Assembly (NCBI GenBank): GCA_946408315.1
Contig: CAMJRV010000181.1
Location: forward strand, 1 to 5,769
DNA from: an uncultured Bacillota bacterium
GTDB lineage: Bacteria > Bacillota > Clostridia > Peptostreptococcales > Anaerovoracaceae
DNA length: 5,769 nt
Reading direction: 5' to 3'
Positions within the stretch are counted from its first letter, which is position 1, and each line of letters starts with the position of its first letter. Position numbers and translations under genes: made by a program. The notes under the pieces are model-generated. The model worked only from the letters and a program-made list of their open reading frames with translations. It ran no database searches and had not been told where the DNA came from. Shown piece after piece: positions 1 through 4,723 of the stretch.

Positions 1-18
1 TTAGTAGGTGCCATACAG

Positions 19-104
19 AAATTCCTCGGCTTTAGCCGAAGTGGAATTTTTCAGTTCAGCTGGAATGCAATTCTACAGTTCAGCGGAGCGGCGCTAGCCG
101 CTAA
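19..104. repeat. Imperfect repeat / hairpin element upstream of noc
   Basis: Three self-complementary blocks lie back to back. AAATTCC at 19-25 pairs with GGAATTT at 43-49 around an inner stem TCGGC/GCCGA (26-30 and 35-39). GAAT/ATTC forms a small hairpin around 63-73. AGCGGC/GCCGCT (87-92 and 97-102) forms a tight GC-rich hairpin. In addition, the unit GGAAT...CAGTTCAGC occurs twice, ending at 60 and at 84, so the second half looks like a degenerate tandem duplication of about 20-24 bases. This density of symmetry, in a gap without a recognisable promoter, resembles a dispersed intergenic repeat element. Whether other copies exist in the genome cannot be seen from here. Confidence 0.5.
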
Positions 105-116
105 GGGGGGATCATC

Positions 117-932
117 ATGTTTTTAAAGAAATCTGATCAGATGGAGATACCGATAGAAATGGTCAGTGCCAATCCGGATCAGCCGAGAAAGGTTTTCGAG
201 GAAAAGGAGCTTTTGGAGCTGAGAGATTCGATCAAAGAATTCGGCGTGATACAGCCGATTATTGTAAAGAGGGATACAAAGGGGTTATACACCATCATTG
301 CGGGGGAAAGGCGGCTGAAGGCGGCGGCGCTGGCCGGGCTGAAAAAGATCCCCGCAATTATCCGGGATGCGGACGATAGGGATTCGGCGCTTCTTGCCCT
401 GGTCGAAAACGTTCAGCGCGAAAACCTCAGCTATCTTGAAGAAGCGGCGGCCTATAAGCGGCTGATGGAGGAGCACGGGCTCACGCAGATGGAAATCGCA
501 AAGAGGGTCGGGAAGCAGCAGTCCACCATATCGAATAAAATTCGGATTCTCGCCCTGCCGGAGGATATCAGGCAGGTGCTGGCGGAAAATCAGCTTACGG
601 AACGCCATGCAAGGGCGCTGCTGAAGGTTGGAGATGAGACGGTCAGAAAGCAGATTCTGAGCAGAATCCTGGAACACGGCCTGAACGTCAAACAGACGGA
701 AAAGCTGATCGAGGATGTCCTGAAAAAACAGGAGGAAGAAAAGCGGAAAGGGGAGAAGCTGAGGTTTATCAATTACCGGATCTACCTGAATACGCTGAAG
801 AAGGCTTTTTCCAGCATTTCCGAAATAGAATCCAACGCGAAGTTTTATCAGGAGGACAAAGGGGAATATTTAGAGGTTAGGATAGTTATACCAAAAAAGG
901 AAAATAAATCAAAATTGGCCGTCGTGGATTGA
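117..932 (+). CDS. noc: Nucleoid occlusion protein Noc (ParB family)
   Basis: This is a 271-aa ParB/Noc-family CTPase and DNA-binding protein. Noc normally binds NBS sites, spreads, and blocks Z-ring assembly over the chromosome. Visible in order: a CTP-binding N-terminal domain with GVIQPIIV (43-50), GERRLKAA (63-70) and ENVQREN (97-103); a helix-turn-helix near 122-145 (LTQMEIAKRVGKQQSTISNK); the LTERHARAL segment (160-168); a Lys/Glu-rich linker (203-214); and a C-terminal dimerisation part. At the four positions known to separate Noc from ParB specificity it has Gln135, Lys141, Ala146 and Arg163, so three of four are Noc-like; the paralogue at 1877-2770 is the true ParB. The ATG is supported by GGGGGG at 105-110 and by an in-frame TAA at 102-104 that rules out an earlier start. 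Consequently the domain begins almost at residue 9, with no room for the long N-terminal membrane-targeting extension found in Bacillus Noc. The order noc-parA-parB is the usual one in Firmicutes. Confidence 0.92.
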   Translation: MFLKKSDQMEIPIEMVSANPDQPRKVFEEKELLELRDSIKEFGVIQPIIVKRDTKGLYTIIAGERRLKAAALAGLKKIPAIIRDADDRDSALLALVENVQRENLSYLEEAAAYKRLMEEHGLTQMEIAKRVGKQQSTISNKIRILALPEDIRQVLAENQLTERHARALLKVGDETVRKQILSRILEHGLNVKQTEKLIEDVLKKQEEEKRKGEKLRFINYRIYLNTLKKAFSSISEIESNAKFYQEDKGEYLEVRIVIPKKENKSKLAVVD

Positions 933-945
933 AACAGGGGTAAAT

Positions 946-989
946 AAAAAGGTTTCCGTGGGCAGATGTTTCACGTGAAACCTTTTTTT
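946..989 (+). terminator. Intrinsic terminator of noc, overlapping parS
   Basis: GGTTTCCGTG (951-960) pairs with CACGTGAAACC (972-982), with one bulged T. The A-run at 946-950 extends the stem against the first Ts of a seven-T tract (983-989). It starts 14 bases after the noc stop codon. The right arm of the stem is most of a parS site, so the same bases serve as terminator arm in RNA and as ParB site in DNA. Confidence 0.8.
967..982. promoter_or_regulatory. parS centromere site, 15 of 16 consensus bases
   Basis: The sequence TGTTTCACGTGAAACC matches the canonical parS palindrome TGTTTCACGTGAAACA except for the last base. The inner 14 bases are a perfect palindrome. ParB clamps load here and spread along DNA. 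The site lies between noc and parA, about 24 bases upstream of the likely parA -35 box, so bound or spreading ParB could influence transcription of its own operon (inference). Confidence 0.95.
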
Positions 990-1005
990 ATTCTGGAAAA
1001 AACTA

Positions 1006-1034
1006 TGGAGAAAAAAGTGTGGATGGTATATAAT
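1006..1034 (+). promoter_or_regulatory. Probable sigma-A promoter of parAB
   Basis: The -35 candidate TGGAGA (1006-1011, four of six consensus bases) is separated by 17 bases from a perfect -10 box TATAAT (1029-1034). It follows the noc terminator and would give a leader of about 60 bases. A second TATAAT at 1070-1075 has no convincing -35 box but cannot be excluded as an alternative start. Confidence 0.6.
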
Positions 1035-1089
1035 GAGAGAAGAATCAAATAAGGATGAAATAAAAATATTATAATTTTTCGAATATACT

Positions 1090-1096
1090 AGGAGGT
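1090..1096 (+). promoter_or_regulatory. Ribosome binding site fixing the TTG start of parA
   Basis: AGGAGGT, a near-perfect Shine-Dalgarno sequence, lies 7 bases before the TTG codon at 1104-1106. It decides for this non-ATG start, which also gives the family's canonical N-terminus (MGKAIAIFNQKGG). Confidence 0.85.
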
Positions 1097-1103
1097 CAAG
1101 ATC

Positions 1104-1877
1104 TTGGGAAAAGCCATAGCAATATTCAACCAAAAAGGCGGCGTCGGAAAGACGACAACAAACATAAACCTTGCAGCCTGCCTTGCATTGAAAGGTAAGA
1201 AAATACTGATTTTAGATATCGATCCTCAGGGAAATACGACAAGCGGCATGGGTATTTCCAAAAAAGGTCTGGAGAAGACCATGTATGAAGTCCTGATCAA
1301 TGATAAGCTGGAGCCTGCTGAGGCGGTCATTCCTACAAGGGTAAAAAATCTGGATATCATACCGGCCAGTGTGCAGCTTGCCGGAGCGGAGATTGAACTG
1401 GTCCAGTTGGAAGCGAGAGAAAAGCGGCTGAAAAAGGCCCTTGATAAAATAAAAGGAGCTTACGATTACATATTTATCGACTGTCCTCCATCCCTCGGCC
1501 TGCTGACGATCAATTCTTTGACGGCCGTAGACAGCGTACTGATTCCGATCCAATGTGAGTTCTATGCCCTGGAAGGGGTAAGCCAGCTGATGAGTACCAT
1601 CGAGCTTGTAAAAAAGAATATGAATACGAGTCTGGAAATACAGGGCGTTATTTTAAGCATGTTTGACGGCAGGACAAACCTTTCGATACAGGTGGTGGAA
1701 GAGGTCAAGAAGTATTTTAAGGAGAAGGTTTACACGACAGTGATTCCCAGGAATGTGAGACTTGCGGAAGCTCCAAGCTACGGTATGCCCATCACGGAGT
1801 ACGATCCAAAATCAAAAGGGGCGGAAGCATACTTTGAATTTGCGGAGGAATTTCTGGAACTGGAAGGTGAACAATAA
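1104..1877 (+). CDS. parA: Chromosome partitioning ATPase ParA (Soj)
   Basis: A 257-aa deviant-Walker ATPase, close in length to Bacillus Soj (253 aa). ATP-bound dimers bind DNA nonspecifically; ParB stimulates hydrolysis, which drives origin segregation, and in Bacillus Soj also modulates DnaA. Visible motifs: the deviant Walker A KGGVGKTT at 11-18 with signature Lys11 and nucleotide-binding Lys16; Walker A' DIDPQGN at 38-44, whose Asp40 is the hydrolysis residue by alignment with Soj; Walker B FIDCPPS at 124-130; a DGRTN segment at 188-192 carrying an Arg in the region implicated in DNA binding; and VIPRNVRLAEAPS at 213-225. All key residues are present, so it should be active. It starts at TTG behind a strong AGGAGGT. 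Its stop codon overlaps the parB start (TAATG), indicating one operon with translational coupling. Assignment to ParA rather than MinD or plasmid ParA rests on motif order and context. Confidence 0.96.
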   Translation: MGKAIAIFNQKGGVGKTTTNINLAACLALKGKKILILDIDPQGNTTSGMGISKKGLEKTMYEVLINDKLEPAEAVIPTRVKNLDIIPASVQLAGAEIELVQLEAREKRLKKALDKIKGAYDYIFIDCPPSLGLLTINSLTAVDSVLIPIQCEFYALEGVSQLMSTIELVKKNMNTSLEIQGVILSMFDGRTNLSIQVVEEVKKYFKEKVYTTVIPRNVRLAEAPSYGMPITEYDPKSKGAEAYFEFAEEFLELEGEQ

Positions 1878-2770
1878 TGGCTGCGCCGAAAGGAAGAGGT
1901 CTGGGAAAGGGACTGGAAGCTCTTTTCAATGACGTGGAAATCAGTGCAAGCGCTTCGGACCGCTCCGGAGAGAATCAGGAAGGAATCCTGTTCCTGGACG
2001 TAAACGACATCAAGCCGAATTCAAAGCAGCCGAGAAAGAACTTTCCCGAAGATAAAATAGAAGAGCTGGCAAGATCCATAGAAACCCATGGGATTATACA
2101 GCCTATCATGGTGAGGCCTTTCGGGGAAGGTTACGAGATCGTGGCAGGCGAACGCAGATGGCGCGCCGCAAGGAGGGCGTCTCTCAAACAGGTTCCCTGT
2201 ATTATCAGAGAGTTGAGCGAAGAGCAGAACATGCTGATCGCCATCATCGAAAACATGCAGCGCGAAGATCTGAATCCGATGGAAGAAGCCGAAGCTCTGA
2301 ATCAGATGATAACGAATTTCGGAATGACCCAGGAGGAGGTATCCAAAAGCGTCGGAAAAAGCCGGCCTTATATCACCAATGCGCTGAGACTGTTGAAATT
2401 GCCGTCTGAAGTACAGGAACTGGTGGTTCAGGGCGATTTGACGAACGGACATGCCAGGGCGATTGCAGGAATCAAAGAGGTAAAGAGGCAGGTCAATCTT
2501 GCCAATAAAATTGTCAGAGAAGGCCTTTCCGTCAGAGAAACGGAAACATTGGCAAGCCAGGAGAACGAGAGCATCAATAAGCCGGCCAAAGCGAAGCCAA
2601 GGGCAAAAAACCGTGAGATAACGGATATGGAAGAAGAACTGAAATCAGCTCTAGGCACTAAAGTTGCCATCAATCACGGGACGAGAAGAGGGAAGATTGA
2701 AATAGAGTATTACAGCAGGGAAGAGCTTGAAAGACTGCTGGAGCTTCTGATGACGCTAAAACAGTATTAA
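1877..2770 (+). CDS. parB: Chromosome partitioning protein ParB (Spo0J)
   Basis: A 297-aa parS-binding CTPase clamp that loads at TGTTTCACGTGAAACA sites and stimulates ParA. The N-terminus carries the ParA-interacting peptide KGRGLGKGLEALF (5-17). The CTP-binding motifs follow: GIIQPIMV (72-79), GERRWRAA (91-98) and ENMQRED (125-131). The helix-turn-helix is near 150-173 (TQEEVSKSVGKSRPYITNAL). LTNGHARAI (188-196) follows, then a basic flexible linker (about 229-246, rich in Lys and Pro) and the C-terminal dimerisation domain (250-297). At the specificity positions it has Arg163, Ala169, Lys174 and Gly191; Arg163 and Gly191 are the ParB-type states and separate it from the upstream Noc. The ATG overlaps the parA stop by one base, and its Shine-Dalgarno (GGAAGGTGA, 1862-1870) lies inside parA. 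Two parS sites flank the parAB pair. Confidence 0.96.
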   Translation: MAAPKGRGLGKGLEALFNDVEISASASDRSGENQEGILFLDVNDIKPNSKQPRKNFPEDKIEELARSIETHGIIQPIMVRPFGEGYEIVAGERRWRAARRASLKQVPCIIRELSEEQNMLIAIIENMQREDLNPMEEAEALNQMITNFGMTQEEVSKSVGKSRPYITNALRLLKLPSEVQELVVQGDLTNGHARAIAGIKEVKRQVNLANKIVREGLSVRETETLASQENESINKPAKAKPRAKNREITDMEEELKSALGTKVAINHGTRRGKIEIEYYSREELERLLELLMTLKQY

Positions 2771-2781
2771 ATAGTGGTAAT

Positions 2782-2816
2782 AAAAGATAGTGTTTCACGT
2801 GAAACACTATCTTTTT
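2782..2816. terminator. 34-bp perfect palindrome: terminator of parAB with parS core
   Basis: Positions 2782-2815 form a perfect palindrome. As RNA it folds into a 15-bp stem with an ACGT loop, with four As on the left and five Ts on the right, beginning 11 bases after the parB stop. The A/T symmetry means it could end transcripts from both directions. Its central 16 bases are an exact parS site, and the flanking GATA/TATC and A/T arms extend the dyad well beyond the ParB recognition sequence. Confidence 0.85.
2791..2806. promoter_or_regulatory. Perfect parS centromere site
   Basis: TGTTTCACGTGAAACA is a 16-of-16 match to the parS consensus used by ParB/Spo0J of Firmicutes. It lies 21 bases after the parB stop codon and forms the centre of the palindromic terminator. 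Confidence 0.98.
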
Positions 2817-2822
2817 ATCATT

Positions 2823-2955
2823 AAGAGGTGAGGCTATCCGGCAAGGTGAAAACCCGACAAATTGCCTGGAGCAGAAAGAGCAGATTTTCCTGTCTCCGCA
2901 TAGTATAAATCAAGGTGCGATAGGATCACGTTAGCCTGTAGATTCCTACCGCCTT
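2823..2955 (+). ncRNA. Candidate structured leader RNA (riboswitch-like) of the class V aminotransferase gene
   Basis: The leader between the parB terminator and the next gene has many nested complements. AGGCTA (2831-2836) pairs with TAGCCT (2932-2937) and encloses the rest. CCGGCAA (2838-2844) pairs with TTGCC-t-GG (2862-2869), capped by GGT-GAAA-ACC (2845-2854). GGAG (2868-2871) pairs with CTCC (2894-2897), supported by an inner CAG/CTG. GCA (2898-2900) pairs with TGC (2916-2918). GTAG-ATTC-CTAC (2938-2949) follows. An outer GGT (2827-2829) can pair with ACC (2948-2950), and AAG (2823-2825) with CTT (2953-2955). A closing helix around a junction, followed by elements next to the Shine-Dalgarno, is riboswitch architecture. 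The GGTGAAAA arm and post-P1 hairpin faintly recall cobalamin aptamers, but the consensus CCCGCAACTG and B12 boxes are absent. I do not recognise the family. No clear promoter was found; TATCAT at 2816-2821 is only a weak -10 candidate. Confidence 0.5.
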
Positions 2956-2970
2956 ATACTGTCGGAGGTG
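2948..2970 (+). promoter_or_regulatory. Possible Shine-Dalgarno-sequestering hairpin
   Basis: ACCGCC (2948-2953) can pair with GGAGGT (2964-2969), giving five Watson-Crick pairs and one G-A mismatch, around a 10-base loop. GGAGGTG at 2964-2970 is the ribosome binding site of the gene starting at 2975. The same ACCGCC strand is the partner of the leader's 5' GGT (2827-2829), so the two pairings exclude each other. This is the expected shape of a translational on/off switch. The mismatch and short helix make it tentative. Confidence 0.4.
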
Positions 2971-2974
2971 CTGT

Positions 2975-4114
2975 ATGATATATCTGGATAACGGAGCCAC
3001 AAGCTTTCCCAAGCCAAAGGGAATGATGAACGCTATGGTTGAATGTATGCGTGATTACTGCGGAAATCCCGGGAGATCGGGCCACCGCATGTCGATGAAA
3101 ACAGGAGAAGAAATCTACAAAGCGCGAAAAGAGCTGGGAAAGCTTTTTCATATTGAGGATTGCGGCCGGATCATATTCACATCTAATACGACCGAGTCTC
3201 TGAACCTTGGAATAAAGGGCGTTCTTGAACAGGGGGATCATGTAATCACAACCTCCATGGAGCACAATTCGGTGCTGCGCCCTTTGAAGATGCAGGAAGA
3301 TTCCGGCGTTGAGACGACAATCGTGAAATGTGCGGGAGACGGCAGCCTGAATGTTGAAGCGCTGAAAAAGGAAATAAAGGATAATACAAAGTTGATCGTC
3401 TGTACCCACGCGTCCAACGTTACCGGAACGATCCTTCCGGTGAAGGAAATCGGAGCGCTGGCAAAACAGAAGGGTATCCTCTTTATGGTGGATGGGGCGC
3501 AAAGCGCAGGCTGCATACCTATCGACGTAATCGATCTGAAGATCGATATGCTTGCGCTTCCGGGACATAAAGGCCTGCTTGGCCCAATGGGCACGGGCAT
3601 GCTCTATGTCAGCGACAGCGTTGCGATCAGACCGCTGAAAGAGGGCGGAACCGGCACAAAATCCCGGGAATTGGATCAGCCGATGGATTTTCCGGACGGA
3701 TATGAGGCAGGTACCGTCAATGCGCCGGGCATCATAGGCCTGGGCCATTCCTGCAGCTATATTTCCGAAATCGGTGTAGAGAATATCAGGGCGTACGAAG
3801 AGGAACTCACCTCTGCTCTGGATGAAGCCCTGAGAAACATGGACAATGTCAGGGTATACGGGCCGTGGGACTGCAGAAAAAAGACGGGAGTTGTGACGTT
3901 CAACGTGAATCATCTGGGCTGCGAAGAGGTCAGCGAAAGACTGAGCACCGATTATGAGATTGCGTCCCGGGGCGGTTACCATTGCGCGGCTCTGGCCCAT
4001 AAGACCATAGGGACCTATGAGACGGGAGCCGTTCGCCTCAGTGTCGGCCCCTACAATACGAAACGGGAAATTAAAATGGCGATTGAAGCCGTATACCAAA
4101 TACAAAAAGTATGA
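2975..4114 (+). CDS. Class V aminotransferase, cysteine desulfurase-like (SufS/CsdA type fold)
   Basis: A 379-aa fold-type I PLP enzyme of the cysteine desulfurase family found as a lone gene in many Firmicutes. Such enzymes take sulfur (or selenium) from cysteine (or selenocysteine) and deliver it to a carrier; the in vivo acceptor of this branch is not established. Visible: the N-terminal YLDNGATSFPKP (3-14); EHNS with the ring-stacking His97; DGAQS (173-177) with the pyridine-contacting Asp173 and Gln176; PGHKG (196-200) with Schiff-base Lys199; and SRGGYHCAALAH (331-342), where Cys337 aligns with the persulfide cysteine of SufS-type enzymes. All catalytic residues are therefore present. 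The ATG follows GGAGGTG by 4 bases and gives the canonical N-terminus. There is no iscU, sufU, selD or selenium gene next to it, so sulfur versus selenium use is open. Its expression is probably controlled by the structured leader before it. The promoter of the next gene lies over its stop codon. Confidence 0.85.
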   Translation: MIYLDNGATSFPKPKGMMNAMVECMRDYCGNPGRSGHRMSMKTGEEIYKARKELGKLFHIEDCGRIIFTSNTTESLNLGIKGVLEQGDHVITTSMEHNSVLRPLKMQEDSGVETTIVKCAGDGSLNVEALKKEIKDNTKLIVCTHASNVTGTILPVKEIGALAKQKGILFMVDGAQSAGCIPIDVIDLKIDMLALPGHKGLLGPMGTGMLYVSDSVAIRPLKEGGTGTKSRELDQPMDFPDGYEAGTVNAPGIIGLGHSCSYISEIGVENIRAYEEELTSALDEALRNMDNVRVYGPWDCRKKTGVVTFNVNHLGCEEVSERLSTDYEIASRGGYHCAALAHKTIGTYETGAVRLSVGPYNTKREIKMAIEAVYQIQKV

Positions 4115-4120
4115 TATAAT
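4092..4120 (+). promoter_or_regulatory. Extended -10 promoter for aroQ
   Basis: TGATATAAT (4112-4120) is a perfect extended -10 element, and its TG is part of the stop codon of the upstream gene. A weak -35 candidate, TATACC (4092-4097, three of six), lies 17 bases upstream; weak -35 boxes are normal for extended -10 promoters. A start near 4127 would give an aroQ leader of about 115 bases. Confidence 0.6.
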
Positions 4121-4136
4121 GAATCGATCTATCTTA

Positions 4137-4168
4137 TGTAATTGCGCCGCGGACGGCGCACAGTTACA
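4137..4168 (+). other. GC-rich stem-loop in the aroQ leader
   Basis: TGCGCCG (4143-4149) pairs with CGGCGCA (4154-4160) around a CGGA loop. An outer TGTAA/TTACA pairing (4137-4141 and 4164-4168) gives 12 base pairs in total with a small internal loop. No T-tract follows, so it is not a normal terminator. It would sit at the 5' end of a transcript from the promoter at 4092-4120, where it could stabilise the mRNA or take part in regulation. AATTGC (4140-4145) could alternatively pair with GCAATT (4198-4203). Confidence 0.55.
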
Positions 4169-4243
4169 GAAGATGATCATTCTATATTCCGAACTCTGCA
4201 ATTTTTTCGGCGGTGTCAGATAAGGTACGAAGGGGAAGGCAAA

Positions 4244-4723
4244 ATGAAGATTCAAGTAATCAATGGACCAAATTTGAATATGCTGGGAATACGGGAGCCT
4301 GAGATTTACGGTTCTCTTACGCTGGAAGAAATAAACAGCCAGATGAGAAAGAAGGGAGAGGCTCTCGGAATCTCATTGGAATTCTATCAGTCTAATCACG
4401 AAGGAGATATTATCGACAAGATTCAGGATTGCTACGGGAAGTCGGAAGGGATCGTAATCAATCCCGGCGCATATACCCATTACAGCATAGCGATCCGGGA
4501 TGCGATTGCCGCCGTAGGCCTTCCGGCAGTAGAGGTCCATTTAAGTGACATCGAAAGCCGGGAGGAATTTCGTAAAATTTCGGTGATCAAGGATGTGTGC
4601 CGAAAACAGATTTCAGGCAAGGGCGTTCATTCCTATACGGAAGCCCTTGAATTTTTTGCAGAATCACTGGAGCAGAGGGAAGGAGGAGCGAAAGCATGCC
4701 AATCCGAGAAAATCCGTCCCTAA
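4244..4723 (+). CDS. aroQ: 3-dehydroquinate dehydratase, type II
   Basis: A 159-aa enzyme of the shikimate pathway (third step: 3-dehydroquinate to 3-dehydroshikimate), cytosolic, normally a dodecamer of flavodoxin-like subunits. Visible: NGPNLNMLGIREPEIYG (7-23) with Asn10, Arg17 and the catalytic-lid Tyr22; NPGAYTHYS (73-81) with Asn73 and the catalytic His79; and EVHLSDIESREEFR (97-110) with Glu97, His99 and Arg106/Arg110. The second loop reads SDIESRE, where many members have SNIxxRE, a conservative difference. The ATG at 4244 is chosen over the earlier in-frame ATG at 4142 because the family N-terminus (MKIQVINGPNLN) begins here and AGGGGAAGG (4231-4239) lies just before it. The protein is slightly longer than the usual 140-150 aa; its last dozen residues, rich in Lys and Gln, come from sequence shared with the next gene. 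The surrounding genes are not shikimate genes. Confidence 0.94.
   Translation: MKIQVINGPNLNMLGIREPEIYGSLTLEEINSQMRKKGEALGISLEFYQSNHEGDIIDKIQDCYGKSEGIVINPGAYTHYSIAIRDAIAAVGLPAVEVHLSDIESREEFRKISVIKDVCRKQISGKGVHSYTEALEFFAESLEQREGGAKACQSEKIRP
4681..4686 (+). promoter_or_regulatory. Ribosome binding site of the PAS-PP2C gene, inside aroQ
   Basis: AGGAGG lies 9 bases before the ATG at 4696. The other possible start, the ATG at 4723 in a TAATG overlap with the aroQ stop, has no comparable Shine-Dalgarno, so 4696 is preferred. This produces a 28-base coding overlap with aroQ. Confidence 0.75.

Noticed and set aside
8..97. A 29-codon GTG-initiated ORF within the repeat element.
   Set aside because: It has no Shine-Dalgarno and consists of the repeated units only; the repetition at DNA level explains it.
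1..126. Reading frame 1 is open from the left edge to a TAA at 124-126, so the tail of an upstream gene (for example rsmG) might end here.
   Set aside because: The roughly 41 residues resemble no known C-terminus, they are encoded by the repeat/hairpin sequence, and the frame is short enough to be open by chance.
909..1133. A 74-codon minus-strand ORF across the noc-parA gap.
   Set aside because: It runs through the terminator, the parS site and the parA promoter and start, and has no recognisable ribosome binding site or domain.
2922..2937. TCACGT in the leader as a third parS site.
   Set aside because: Only about 9 of 16 bases fit and the dyad is broken on both sides of the core.
2823..2955. 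Assignment of the leader as a cobalamin or FMN riboswitch on the basis of the GGTGAAAA arm.
   Set aside because: The other obligatory conserved boxes of both families are missing, so a named assignment would not be supported.
4142..4243. Upstream in-frame extension of aroQ by 34 residues starting at ATG 4142.
   Set aside because: The extension would be encoded by the leader hairpin, has no ribosome binding site, and type II dehydroquinases start at the MKIxVINGPNLN segment.
2954..4255. A long (433-codon) minus-strand ORF opposite the desulfurase gene.
   Set aside because: The plus-strand frame encodes a complete PLP enzyme with all catalytic motifs; the antisense frame shows no recognisable domain.
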